Positions 47,830 through 60,382 of a stretch of 64,000 nucleotides of DNA are shown here, piece after piece (within the stretch, counting starts at the first letter, position 1; every line of letters begins with the position of its first letter). Position numbers and translations under genes: made by a program. The notes beneath the pieces are model-generated. The model did not search any database. It was not told the origin of the DNA and was given only the letters and a program-made list of their open reading frames with translations. Source of the DNA: Eonycteris spelaea (lineage: Eukaryota > Chordata > Mammalia > Chiroptera > Pteropodidae); NCBI GenBank assembly GCA_003508835.1, contig PUFA01000171.1, forward strand, positions 1,306,501 through 1,370,500, read 5' to 3'.

Positions 47830-49506
47830 CTGAGTTCCAGGCAAGATGGCAAGGTAGTTAAACTTTGTGCATGCCTCCTTCCATGACCGCATTAAAATTA
47901 CAACTAAATTAAAAAACAGTCAACCTGGAGAATCATCTGAAGACTAGTTGAACAGAACTCTTATAACTAGAAATATAAAGAGGCCACCTTGAGACTGGTA
48001 GAAGAGGGTGCAGATGCAAAATGGGCTGGTTCCACACTCATGTGTGGTGGTTGAGTGTCAGGAAGAATATCTCACCTGTGGAAGTCTCTCTGTTGGGGCA
48101 AGGGGCCCAGCCCACACAAGGGCTCATAAGCCCAGGGTTCCAGTGCTGGGAAGAGGAGTCCCACAAAACCTGGCTGTGAAAATCAGTGGGGATTCCAACC
48201 ATCTGGGTGATATGAAAGGCAGCTGGAAAACCCAGGCATCCTCTTAAAGGGCCCTTGCACAGACTCGCTTGCTTGCAGGAACTTATCCTGGGCTCTGGCA
48301 GAGGGATAGCAGCTTGACAAGCTCCAGAGACATACAGGGAAAGATTGAATTGTGTGGCTTCAGGCTAGCATTGTCCTTCTGTTGAGCCCTCCCCACACAA
48401 GGCCAAATCTGAATCTGGATTGGCCTGGTGAACTTGCGTGTTTTAACCCTGATGTCTCCCTAGGACTCTGCCCACCCAAGTTGCCAATTGCAGAGGCATA
48501 TTCCACGGCTGGTCAACAAGTCCTACCCCATGCTCTCCACAGAAGGCTGTTTCAGTAGCAATGAATAGGCCTTGTCTTGAGTGCCTCCAGAGACAATTTT
48601 GGTGTCAGGCAACCAGCCTTGGCCCAAGCTGCAGTATTCCCTGAACAAGTCTCAGGATTTAGCAAGCCAAAGATAGGCAGCAGCTGGCCTCGGTATGATC
48701 TGAGAATTTTGCGAGTAGCCACAGGCTTAACACTGGCACCAAATCTAAATCTGCACTAACCTGAGGAACACCACTTGCCCCACTTTGATGACTCCCTGGA
48801 ACCCCATCTTATCCAACTCACATACTATCCAAGGATCTTTTGGCTGCTGAGCTTAATAGGCAGCCAACAAGAAACCTCAGGTTTTGGGGTGCCCTGGGCC
48901 TTTTGCTGAGCTTCCCCAGGCTTGGTACTGGTGGCAGCCAGCCTTGGTTCACTGCGTGGCCTCTCCCACATGTCTCCAGATTCAGTACAGGCAGTGACAA
49001 AACATGGATAGATTTGAAGCTCCAACCAGTTAGCTCCAGGCCTGCCACAGGTATTAGCTGAACTTGGCTTGGACGAAAACCCCTCCAAGGGGCTTCAGAG
49101 CCAACATACTCAAAGGCTGGTGTTAGACCTTACCAGAACACCAGCTGATTAGCCCACAAGTGGCAGACCCAAAGGCTGGTCTCAAAAGGCACATGAGCCC
49201 GCTGGATCCCATTCTGTGGTGTCAGCCCTTATACAGCAGCTCATACACTATGGGTGTGGCCAATCCTCACAATCAGCCTGAGAGTCAGTCTCACCCACTG
49301 ATGGGCCAACAGCAATCAAGGCTCAGCTACAATAAGAGGAAACACACTACCACACAAGGGACATTCCTGGAGCACCCAATGCTGGTGATCAGGGAGAGAG
49401 ACACAGGGCCACACAGGACATCTACTTGATAAGGCCACCCAGCTAAGACTGGAAGACATAGCAGATCTATTTAAGACATAGAAATGAACACAGAAAGGCA
49501 GCCAAA
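47830..49506 (+). promoter_or_regulatory. L1 5' UTR (former internal promoter)
   Basis: About 1.7 kb, clearly GC-richer than its surroundings, starting at 'aagatggcaaggtagttaaa' and ending just before ORF1. In intact L1s this region carries the internal RNA polymerase II promoter. Degenerate related segments such as 'caaccagccttggcc' (48610) and 'cagccagccttggtt' (48935) hint at internal repetition. Overlapping short frames in both directions result from base composition. Present activity is unlikely but not testable here. Confidence 0.7.
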
Positions 49507-50430
49507 ATGAGAAAACAAAGAAATATGTCCCAAATAAAAGAACATGAGAAAATACACTCACACACAGATACACACACAGACAGACAGACACACACACACA
49601 CACACAAAACCCTAAATGAAATGAAGACAAGCAATCTACCAGATATAGAGTTCAAAACTCTGGTTAAAAGAATGCTCAATGAATTTAGGGAAAGAATAAA
49701 TGATCTCAGTGAGAACTTCAACAAAGAGAGTAAGTATAAAAAAGAACATAAGAACCATAAAAAATAACCAGTCTGAAGTGAAGAATACAATAACTAAAAT
49801 AAAGAATAAACTGGAAAGAATCAACAGTATTAGATGAAGCAGAGGATTGAATCAGTGATTTGGAATACAAAGTAGCAAAAGTACCCATTCAAAACAACAA
49901 AAAGAAAAAATAATTTAAAAAATGAGTATAGTTTAAGGGACCTCTAAGACAACATCAAGTGTAACAACATCCACATCATAGGGGTACCAGAAGGAGAGGA
50001 GAGAAAACAAAGTATTAAAATCCTCTTTGAGAAAAACTTCCCTAACTTAGAAACAGAAATAGATGTATACAAGTCCAGAAAGCACAGAGAATACCAAACA
50101 AGATGAACACAGACAGACCGACACCAATTAAAATGTAAAGGTTAATAACAAAGAAAAAATTCTGAAAGCAGCAAGAGAGAGGTAGCTAGTTACTTACAAG
50201 GGTACTTCCATAAAAATGTCAGCTGATTTCTCAATAGAAATTTTGAGGCCAGAAGGGATTAGCACAAAATATTCAAAGTGATGAAAGCAAAGACCTACAT
50301 CAATGACTACTCTACTCAACAAGGCTATCAACTAAAATTGAAGTGAGATAAAGAGCTTTCCCAATAGAAAAAAGCTAAAGAAATTCACCACCACCAAGCC
50401 AGTTTTACAAGAAATATTTAAGGGACTTCT
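49507..50430 (+). pseudogene. L1 ORF1 remnant
   Basis: Opens MRKQRNMSQIKEHEK… then the conserved SNLPDIEFKTLVKRMLNEFRE segment (near 49630-49700) and NDLSENFNKESK. A CA-rich tract (about 49558-49607) has expanded within the N-terminal coding part. The frame ends at 49765-49767. RRM and C-terminal-domain blocks persist downstream in other frames ('aggggtaccagaaggagagg', 49979-49998). Inactive. Confidence 0.82.
49558..49607 (+). repeat. (CA)n / (CAGA)n microsatellite
   Basis: A CA-rich repeat with 'cagacagacaga' in the middle, lying inside the ORF1 remnant. The HAL1-like copy has no such tract at the equivalent place (about 17475), so it is a later expansion. Confidence 0.95.
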
Positions 50431-50477
50431 TTAAGGAAGAAACGGAAAGAAAAGAAATAACATAAATATTAATAATA

Positions 50478-53340
50478 CAATGGCAATAATTATGTACCTA
50501 TCTATAATCGCTTTAAATGTAAATAGATTAAATGGTCCATTCGAAAGACATAGGGTAGCTGAATGAATAAGAAGACAAGACCCATACACATGCTGTCTAT
50601 AAAAGACCCACTTCAGATGGAAAAACACATAGTAAAGTAAAGGGATGGAAAAAGATATTTCACACAAATAGAAATGAAAAAAAAAAAAGCTTGGGTAGCA
50701 ATGCTTATATCAGAAAAAAAAAATAGACTAAAACAAATACTGCAACAAAAGACAAAAAGAATATTATATAATGGTAAAGAGATCAATCCAACTAGAGGCT
50801 ATAACCCTGGTAAACACTTATAGGAGGACCCAACATAGGAGCACCTTCATATATAAAGCAAATATTGACCAACATCAAGGGAGAGATCAACAGTAATACA
50901 GTCATCACAGGGTACTTTAACACCCCATTGACATCAATGGACAGACTTTCCAGACAGAAAATAAATAAGGAAACAGCTGCCCTAAATAACACACTAGACT
51001 ACATGAATTTAATTGATATATTTAGAGGGTTTTACCCCAAAACAGCAGAATATACATTCTTCTCAAGTGCACATGGGACATTTTCCAAGATAGAACACAC
51101 GGTAGACCACAAACAGGTCTTAGTAAATTTAAAATTAAACCCATATCAAGTGTTTTGTCTGATCATGGTATAAAACTAGAAATCAATTACAAGAAAAAAT
51201 GAAAAAACAAATTAAACACATGGAGGCTAAATAACATGCTACTAAACAATGAATGGGTTAACAATGAGATCAAGAAAGAAATCAAAAGATATCTTGAGAC
51301 AAATAAAAGTGAAAACATAACAACCCCAGATCCATGGAACACAGCAAAAGAAAGAAATTCATAGCAATATAAGTCTACCTCAAGAAACATGAAAAATTTC
51401 AAATGAACAAGCTAACCTCACTAGAAAAAAAAAACAGCAAACAAATCCCAATGTGAGTAAGGAAGGAAATAATAAAAGTCAGAGGGAAAATAAAACACAG
51501 TCTAAAAACAATACTAGATATCAAGGAAACCAAGAACTGGTTCTTTGGAAAGGTAAATAAAATTGATAAAACCTTTAACCAGATTCAAATTGCAAAAAAA
51601 GAATTAAAACTGTCATTATTTGCAGATGACATGATACTTTATAGAGAGAACCAAAAAAATTCCACCAAAAACTGTTTGAACTGATAAATTATTTCAGTAA
51701 AGTAGCAGGACACAAAATTAATATTTAGAAATCAGTTGCATTGTTATATACTAATAATGAACTTTCAGAAAGAGAAATTAAGAAAACTATCCCATTTACA
51801 ATTGCATCAGAACAATAAAATACTTAGAAATAAATTTAACCAAGGAGGTAAAAGATTTATACTTGGAACATTATGTCATTAAAAAATAAATTGAAGAAAA
51901 TACAAATAAATGGAAGCATATACCATGTTAATGGATAGGAAAAATTAACATTGTTAAAATGTCCATACTACCCAAAGCAATCTACAGATTTAATGCAATC
52001 CCTATTAAAATACCAATGGCATTTTTCACAGAACTGGAACATATAATCCTATAATCCTAAAATTTATATGGAATCATAAAAGAACCCAAATAGCCACAGC
52101 AATATTGAGAAAAAAGAACAAAGTTGGAGGTATCATGCTACCTGACATCAAACTATATTATAAGGCTATAGCAATCAAAACAGCATAATATTGGCATGAA
52201 AACAGACACATAGGTCAATGGAACAGAATAGAGATCCCAGAAATAAACCCATGCCTATATGGTCATTTAATCTATGACACAGGAGGGAAGAATATACCGT
52301 GGGGTAAAGATAGTCTCCTCAAGAAATAGTGTTGGGAAAAATGGACAGATATGTGCAGAAAAATGAAACTGGATCACCTTTTACACCATATACAAGAATA
52401 ACTGAAAATGTATTAGACTGAAATGTAAGACCTGAATCTATAAAACTCCTAGAAGAAAATATAGGCAGTAAACTCCCTGACATTGCTCTTACTAATATTT
52501 TTTTTCTGATATATCTCCTTGGGCAAGGGAAACTAAAGAAAACTAAACAAATGGAACTATATCAAACTAAAAAAATTTTGCACAGCAAAAGAAACCATCA
52601 ACAAAATGAAAAGAGAACCTACTAAATGGGAGAAGACATTTATCAAAGATATATCTGATGAGGAGATAATATCCAAAATTTATGAGGAACTCATACAACT
52701 CAACACAAAAGGAAAAAAAAAAATCAACTTAAAAATGGGCAGAGGACCTGAAAAGATATTTCTCCAAGGAGGACACACAGATGGTCAATAGACATATAAA
52801 AAGATATTTGACATCACTAATCATCAGAGAAATGATAATTAAAACCATAAGGGATATCACCTCACACCTGTCAGAATGACTATTATCAATAAATCAAAAA
52901 ACAACGAGTGTTGGCAAGGATGTTGAGAAATGGGAATCCTCATGCATTGTTGGTGAGATGGCAATTTATACAGCCACTATGGAAAACAGTTTTGAGGTTT
53001 CTCAAAAAATTAAAAATAGAATGACCTTATGACCAGCAATTCCATTTCTTAACATTAATCAGAAGAAAACCAAAACACTAATTTGGAAAGATAAATGCAA
53101 TCCTATCTTCACTGCAGCACTATTTACAGAAACCAAGATATGTAAGCACCCTAAGTGCCCATCAGTAGACTATTAGATAAAGAAGAGGTGATATACATAT
53201 ATAAGGAATATTATTCAGCTATAAAAAATGAAATCTAATATTTGCAACAATATGGATGGACCTAGAGGGTGTTATGCTAAGGGAAGTAAGTCAGACAGAG
53301 AAAGGCAAATACCATATGATTTCACTTATATATGAAATCT
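50478..53340 (+). pseudogene. L1 ORF2 remnant with deleted RT core
   Basis: Endonuclease blocks are LNVNRLNGPFERHRVAE (about 50509-50560), the ITGYFNTPLTSMDR segment (50905-50950) and LIDIFRGFYPKTAEYTFFSSAHGTFSKIEH (51010-51090). At about 51580-51601 the reading jumps from the WFFGKVNKIDK segment directly to ELKLSLFADDMILY. Roughly 400 codons are lost: the rest of the linker and all of the RT upstream of FADD. The downstream thumb and cysteine-rich C-terminal parts (51850-53340) remain with many frameshifts. Without the palm residues N-terminal to FADD, no RT could form. Confidence 0.9.
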
Positions 53341-54240
53341 AAAAACCAAAAAATAAATAAGCAAAACAGAAACAAACTCACAGACACAGAGAATAAACCA
53401 ATGACTGTAAGATTGGAGGAGAATAGGGGGGATGAGTGAATAGGCAAAGGGGAGGATCCTGGGAAACATGGTGAGTGAGAGATGTCCTCAGATCTCTCCC
53501 CTTGAAACAATAAGCTGAACATCTAAAACTCAACAAAAAACACACCAAACTGCGCACACAGTGCATCGGAGCATGGGAACTGCGCAGAGGAACCACAGGT
53601 CAGAACCCTAGGTGTCGAGCGGTGATGGGGAAATAAAGCAGCTACCTCTTCCAGCCTCTGGAGTTCCCTGCAGGAGCAGGGGGAGGGGAGAAGAAGAGGT
53701 GAGTTCCCTGAACAACCTTTTTGGAAGTGCTGTGAGTTCCGCGCAGCTGGCAGCAGGGCCCAGTAATCAGGGCAGAAAGCAGAGCAGACTGAGAGAAACA
53801 ACAGTTGATTTTTACTGCCCAGGTGCAAAAGAGGCTGAGCTGCAGCCCACAACTCCCACCTCATACTCTCTGAGACGAACACCAGAGACTAGTGGAATCT
53901 AAGCAAACATTGCTGAGACTGTTGCTGACACTGACAGGGACTGAAACTGAGGGTACTGAGCATGATTAAATATCTACAAGAAAATTAAAAAGCATTACTT
54001 AGGCATATATAAAGCAGGATCCAAGAGCTTAGATGACACACTGGAACCAAAAGAAAAGCACCTTCCTTGCAGCAAGCTAAAGAGATACCTTTATATATAA
54101 ATCTTCTTTCTGAAAAACAGCAGAATACACTTCCATTAATGCCTAGGCAAAGAATAGATCATTACACATGAACAACCACAGTGACAAGGCACTCAGAAAA
54201 AAGAGACAAATACCAGAAATAAGCTTACAGACATAGAAAT

Positions 54241-55060
54241 ATGAGACTTAAAAGAGAGAATTCAGGATGGCATTCTGAAAACTCAATAAGTTCCAAAATG
54301 AGTCATATAAAATTTCAGGAATTAAAAACAAACAAACAAACAACTAGAATGAGGAGAGGACAGGACATTGAGACCCTCAAAAAGAACAGAATAAATCTTC
54401 TGGAGATAAAAAACACTGCAAGACCTGAAAAATAAAATAGCAAACTTGGGAAATAGAATCAAACAAATGGAGTAAAAGATCAGTGATATTGAAGACAGAA
54501 ATCTAGAAATCAGAAGGAAGAGGAAAAACCGAAGAGTGAAAAAATGAAGGAGAAATACAAGAACTAGCTGATACCATCAGTAGAGGAACATAAGAATAAT
54601 GGGCATTACCGAAAGGGAGGAAAAGAAGCAGGGACTAGAAAGCATTTTCAGACAAATAGTGGACAAAAATTTTCCAAATCTAAGGCATGAGCTAGAGCTT
54701 AGAATTCAAGAAGTCCAGAACACTCACTTATCTAACCCCAAAAAGGCCATCACCAAGACACATTGTATAAAGTTATCAAAAATCAATGACAAAGACAGAA
54801 TTTTCAGGGCAGCCAGGGAGAAAAAAATAGTAACTTATAAGTGAAAAACCATTAGATTATCCTCGTACTGATCAGCACAAACCTTTTATAAGTCAGAAAG
54901 GGATGGAATCAAATATTCACCTATTAAGTGAAAGGAACTAAAAGCCTAGAATAATGTATCCAGCTAACTCTCCTTTAGATATAAGGAGAAATAAGACCTT
55001 TCCAGACACACAAAAATTGAGGGAATTCTCCACTATATGGCCTGCACTACAGGAAATACT
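54241..55060 (+). pseudogene. L1 ORF1 remnant
   Basis: ORF1 of the bat-type subfamily. It starts MRLKRENSGWHSENS… (54241, 64 codons to a stop at 54433-54435). The middle segment MGITEREEKKQGLESIFRQIVDKNFPNL (54599 onward) is the RRM-side block of ORF1p. It continues with the C-terminal-domain segment NPKKAITKTHCIKLSKINDKDRIFRAAREKK, about 54720-54830. Frameshifts and stops separate the parts. Inactive. Confidence 0.85.
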
Positions 55061-55594
55061 GAAATGACAAGTGAAATACATACAAATTAACAAACAAACA
55101 AACAAAAACTAATTAAGAGTAAAGTGACTATTAGGCAAATAGAAGTAGAAGAGAACAGGGCATTATAAGCCTAAATAATTAGAAGAGAATTGCTATAGCA
55201 GATAGTAATGAATGTTTAGCATACAGAGGGATAAATTGAGATTAACAACGACTGAAAAGGGGAGGATTCAAAGATCCAAATTCACAAAGGGGAATGGAGA
55301 TAAGGCACACACAGAAGAACAACAGTATTTATATAACTATCCTTTATGTATTAATAATGGTAACACATGTAAAGATGCAGAACCAAAGTGTATAACATAA
55401 AAGAAAGACAGAGGGAAAACCCACAAAAGCCAACCAAAATAATGAAACAGAACATAAGGACAAGGAAGCAATGGAAATACTGAGCTACCAGAAAGCAAAA
55501 GATAAAATGGTTTATAAAAGACCTAATATTTCAATAACCACCCTGATTGTAAATGGACCGAACTGACCAATAAAAGGCACGGAGTTACGAATGG
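55012..55594 (+). repeat. inter-ORF tandem duplication, unit A
   Basis: The unit runs from the ORF1 3' end ('aaaaattgagggaattctcc') through the spacer to the first codons of ORF2 ('ggcacggagttacgaatgg'). It is followed at once by a second version of the same segment. Units A and B share order and many blocks but differ by many substitutions and indels. The related L1 at 26.5-31.5 kb has the segment once. Confidence 0.85.
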
Positions 55595-56196
55595 AAAAAT
55601 TAAGGGAATTCTCCATTACGAGGCCTGCACTACGGATATACTGAAAGGGGTCAACACAACTAAAACAAAATGGCGGCGGGAGGGGGAACACACACACACA
55701 AACAATTGGAAGTAAAGTGACTATCAGGCAGTAGAAAGCGAGGAGTGTACCTTACTAAGAAAGGGCATTATAAGCTTAACAATTAAGAAAGAATTGCTAT
55801 AGCAGATAGTAATAAATTCAGTATACATAAGGACAAATTGAGATAACATTGACTGAAAGAGGAGGAGTCAAAGATCCAAGTTCATAAAGGGGAAAAGAGA
55901 TACGGTAACACAAAAGAAAATGGACAACTGTATACATATAACTATCATTTTCTATTCATAATGGTAACATTAAAAGATTTAGAATTGCAGTATATAATGT
56001 AAAACAAGAAGAACTAGAGGCAAAACTTACAAAAGTCACAAAATAAAGAAACAGAAACAAGAAACAAGGAAGCAATGAAAACACCGAGCTACCCCGAAAG
56101 CAAAAGATAAAATGGCTTAAGAAGACCTCATATTTCAATAATCACCTAAATGTAAGTGCTGGAATCAAATAAAAAGGCACGGAGTTTGCAGAATGG
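55595..56196 (+). repeat. inter-ORF tandem duplication, unit B
   Basis: This second copy begins 'aaaaattaagggaattctcc' and ends 'ggagtttgcagaatgg', after which ORF2 continues normally. In several places B matches the L1 at 26.85-27.46 kb better than unit A does (for example 'ttacgaggcctgcactac', 'gaaaggggtca', 'ctatcaggcag'), suggesting two source sequences. It also contains a GC-rich 'atggcggcgggagggg' absent from the others. Confidence 0.82.
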
Positions 56197-58170
56197 ATCA
56201 AAAAACAAAACCCAGCCATGATGCTTCCTCCAGGAGACACATCTCAGCTCAAAGACAAATGTAGACTCACCGTGAAAGGGTGGAAATGATATTCAAGCAT
56301 ATGTATTGAGAAAAGCAGGAGTAACTGGTACTAAATATCAGGCAAAAATAGACTTCAAAATAAAAAAGGTAGAGAAAGATACTGAGGGATACTTCGTAAT
56401 GATAAAGGGAATCATGCACCAAGAAGACATAACACTTATTAATATCTATGCTCCTAATCAGGGAGCCCTAAATATGCAAAGCAATTATTAACAGAACTAA
56501 AGGGAGAACCAACCAAAACACTATCACAGTAGGGGACCTAAATACCCCATTGTCAGATATGGACAGATCATCCAAACAGAAAATCAAAGAGAAATAATAT
56601 CTTCAAATGCACATTAGACCAACTGGACATAACTGACATTTACAGAGCCTTCCATCCCAAAACAGCTGCTTATACATTCTTCTCTAGTGCACATGGAACA
56701 TTCTCAAGAATCAACCACACACTGGGACAGAAATAGCTTTAACAAATTAAAGGGTTGAAATCATACCAACTATATTCTCTGATCATAATGGTTTGAAGCT
56801 GGAGATTAACTGTGAAGGAGAGTGGGAGAATCACCACAAATTCATGGAAATTAAACAAGATGCTACTGAAGAATAACTGGGTAAGAGAAAAAATAAGAAG
56901 AAGATTAAGAGATACATAGAAATGAATGATAATGATAGTAATACATATCAATCTTGTGGGACATGGCAAAAGCGGTCATAAGAGGAAAGATCACATCATT
57001 ACAGGCCTATTTCAAAAACAAGAATGAGCCCAAATAAACAACCTAATGCTTCATCTTAAAAGACTAGAAAAGGAAGAAAAACGAAACCTAAAGTCAGCAG
57101 AAGGAACAGAAATAAATGAAATTGAAAAAAAAATAATAGAAAAAAATAAAGAGCAACAAAGAGCTGGTTCTTTGAGAAGGTTAAATAAAATTGACAAATC
57201 CCTGGCTAGACTCAACTAAGAAAAAAGAAAAGACACAAATAAACAAAATCAGGGATGAAGAGGGGATTTATGATGAATCGCAGAAATACAAAGGATCATA
57301 TAAGAATACTATGAAAAAGTATATAACACCAAATTTATAACCTAGAAGAAACGGACCAGTACTTAGAAAAATACAATTGTCCTAGACTGAATCAGGAACT
57401 GGAAATCTAAACAGACTGATCAGCAGCATGGAAATTGAAATGATCATACACAACCTCCAAAAGTAAAAGTCCAGGACAGATGGCTTCACCAGTGAATTCT
57501 ACCAAACGTTCAAAGAATATTTAAATACCTATTTCTCCTCAAACTCTTCCAAAATTTGAAGAGGAGCAATACTTCAGAACTCATTTCATGAGGCCAGTAT
57601 TACTTTGATAACAAAACCTGGTTAGGATAACACAAGAAAAGAAAACTACAGACCAATATCTCTCTTGAACACAGATGCAGAAATCCTAATAAGATACTAG
57701 CGAACTGAATACAGTAACATATTAAAAAGATTAATACACGTCAAGTGGGCTTCACCCCCCGGGGCACAGCGATGGTTCAGTATATGCAAATTGATTCATG
57801 TGAATAACCACATAAACAAATTAAAAAAAATAGAATCATATGATCATATCAATAGATGCAGAAAAAGCCTTTGACAAGATACAGCATCATTTATGATCGA
57901 AACACTTAACAAAATCAGTATAGAAAGGAAGTAATTAATATAATAATGGCCATCTATGACAAACCTCAGTCAACATTATACTTAATGGTGAAAAACTAAA
58001 ATCCTTCCAAGATCAGGAAAGGAAGGCTGTCCATATCACCATTGTTTTCAATATACATTGGAGGCCCTAGCGGTGGCAATCAGGCAGAGAAAGATTGTAA
58101 AGACATCCAAATAGGAAATGAAGTCAAACTGTCCTATTTGGGATGACATGATTCTCTATTAGAAAACCTA

Positions 58171-60382
58171 GAGAGAGAGAAAATGGCGTAGATGATAGGG
58201 CTCTGTTCATCCCTCTGGTGACCAAATCAAAATTGTGACGAAACCAAGGCATAGCAGCAAGGAAAATCACCTGGGATCTTGATGAATAAAGCCATATAAC
58301 TATGGAGAAATCCAAGAAATCACCTGCAATGGCAGAAGGTAGGACGGGGCAAGGACGCGGGGCTGTCTGGTTCTAGGGGTGAGTGAGAAGAGAGCTTGCG
58401 GCAGCAGCAGAAGCTTTAAAGGGGCCGTGTCTGTGAGCGAATTTTTGTGGTGAGGGACCTGTTTGCTCTGAGCACCAGTTCCCATTCAGGCTGTGCTCAG
58501 GGGGCACGAGGACTTATAATGGAGACATTGTCATAGTGAGGGCTGAAGCGAGATTCGTCAGTACAGAAGTTTGGAGGTATTCATTGTTCCTATTGAGCCC
58601 TCCCACTACCAGTTGCACTGGACACAGTGCCACATAGCTGTGACATCATCAAACTGGCTAAAAGAGGTCGTTCCATCCAGATGATTCCCTTAAACCACGC
58701 TTTCCCAATTGCAGCCCCACCAAGCCACATCCACGGTGTTCCTCAGTGATTCAGGTGCTCCTTGCTGAGCAACACCTAGACTCACACAGAGGCCGCTGGC
58801 TTTGGTTTCTGGGTGTGGCTTTGAGGCAGCTATAAGCACAGCATCTGTGGATTGCTTGCTGAATCTTAACAGGTGGCCCCGGAGGGAAAGAGGCTTGGCT
58901 AATTTGGCCTGAGCTGAACTCTCAGGACTGTGCCACTGGATACCTACTTCACATCCACACTATTAAGTCTGGGAGACTTAGGAGCTTTTGCTTAGTACAT
59001 AGAAACGACATGGAAAGCAGCCAAAATGTGAAGACAAAGCAGAAACCATATGAGAGAAGAGAACAGAGATCCAGATATAATGGAGTCAAGTAATCTAACA
59101 GATGCAGAGTTCAAAACACTGGTTATAAAGATGCTCAATGAACTTTTGGGAAGTGTAGATAAATTCAGTGAGAACTTCAACAAAGAGATAAAATATAAAA
59201 AATGGAAATGGAAATTATAAAAGGAAACAGTCTGAATGAAGAACACATTAATGAGAAGTATAATTAAAAGGAATAAAAAAGAATAAACAAAGTGAATAAG
59301 AAGAGGATCACATGCCCTATCTAGAAGACAGGAATCAGGACACTCAAAAAGGATGGCAAGAAAAAGAGGCCCAAGATATCAAGATGATTAAGGAGGATAT
59401 GGGATACAATTAAGGCTCCAAATATTTACCTGGTCAGTGTAGTGAAGAAAATCAAGATGTTGAACAGCTGTTTGAAGAAATAATGTTGGGAAAAGTCCCT
59501 AACCTGGTGAAGGAAATGGACATAAAACTCTAGGAAGCTCAAAGGATTCCAAAAATCAGGGATCCAAGAGGCCCAAAAGACACACTACAATTAAATGCCA
59601 AAGGTTAAATAAAAGAAAGAATTTTAAAAGCTGCAAGAGAAATAATTACATATAAGGAACACCCCATAAACTGGAGCTGATTTCTCAAAAGAAACTACGC
59701 AGGATAGAAGGCTTGGCAAAAAATATATATATATATTTGACAGGATGAAGACCCAGGATACTACACAAAATAATTTATCCAGCAAAAGCTATCATTTAGA
59801 GTTGAAGGACAGATAAAGAGCTTCCCAGACAAAAGTAAACTAAAGGAATTTACCACTAAGCCAGAATTACAGGAAATGTTACCTATCAATAAGTATTTAG
59901 TGGAAAAGAATTAAGTGCTCCACCAAGGGATGGAGCGACTGAAAGGATAGAAAACAAGACCCCTACATATGAAAGGAAGGGAATGAAAAAAGATTGCTGT
60001 GATGAATCTAGAAGGTATTTAAATCAGACAGAGAATGATAATACTATATGATTTCACTTATATGCAGAATTTAAGAAATAAAAGAACAAACTATTCAAAA
60101 ACAGACTCACAATATAGTGGACAAATTGGTGATGGAAGAGGGGGAGTTTTTGGCGGGGGCTGGGAGAATGGAGTGAAGGGTTAAAAAAGTCAAATTAGTA
60201 GCTGATGGATGGTCAAGGGATGGGATGAAACAGCATAGAGAATGCAGTTAGTATTAATTACATTGGCTAGGTGGAGGGTCAGGGGAGGGAGAGAGCAATT
60301 GGAGTGATCATTTTACTAACTATATGATGTCTAACCAATGTACTGTATTTGAAACTAATTAAAATTAAAAAAAGAAGAAAAA
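58171..60382 (+). mobile_element. ORF2-deleted L1 derivative (HAL1-like), copy 2, nested in L1 ORF2
   Basis: It begins 'gagagagagaaaatggcgta', has a GC-richer 5' UTR (to about 59028), a decayed ORF1 (59029 to about 59885), a small remnant of the ORF2 start, then the junction at about 59990-60004 to the very end of ORF2, and a 3' UTR with 'gtttttggcgggggctggga' and tail. The host L1 is duplicated at the edges: 'agaaaaccta' (58161-58170) and 'agaaaacccta' (60383-60393). The organisation and deletion junction equal those of the copy at 16574-18985. Inactive. Confidence 0.9.
59029..59885 (+). pseudogene. L1 ORF1 remnant of the HAL1-like element
   Basis: Nucleotide blocks match ORF1 of copy 1 one by one: 'gagatccagatataatggag', 'gatgcagagttcaaaacact', 'agagcttcccagacaaaagt' and 'ttacaggaaatgtt'. 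Frames are broken by many indels. It encoded the ORF1p RNA chaperone in the progenitor. Confidence 0.8.

Larger units (their letters stand above)
47830..53450 (+). mobile_element. long L1, main (left) part; host of the nested stack
   Basis: The order is a GC-richer 5' UTR (47830-49506), an ORF1 remnant (49507-50430), ORF2 (about 50478-53340) with a large internal deletion at about 51580-51601, and the start of the 3' UTR (to 53450). The element resumes at 62439-62690 after a second L1 that inserted in its 3' UTR; the flanking duplications are 53438-53450 and 62439-62452. The 5' start is judged from the family's 'ccaggcaagatggc' beginning. All frames are broken. Confidence 0.92.

Noticed and set aside
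49467..49790. 107-codon minus-strand ORF with Cys-Val repeats
   Set aside because: It is antisense to L1 ORF1 and its (CA)n tract.
53523..53882. 119-codon minus-strand and 96-codon plus-strand overlapping ORFs
   Set aside because: Both lie in the GC-richer 5' UTR of the inner L1, where stop codons are rarer by composition.
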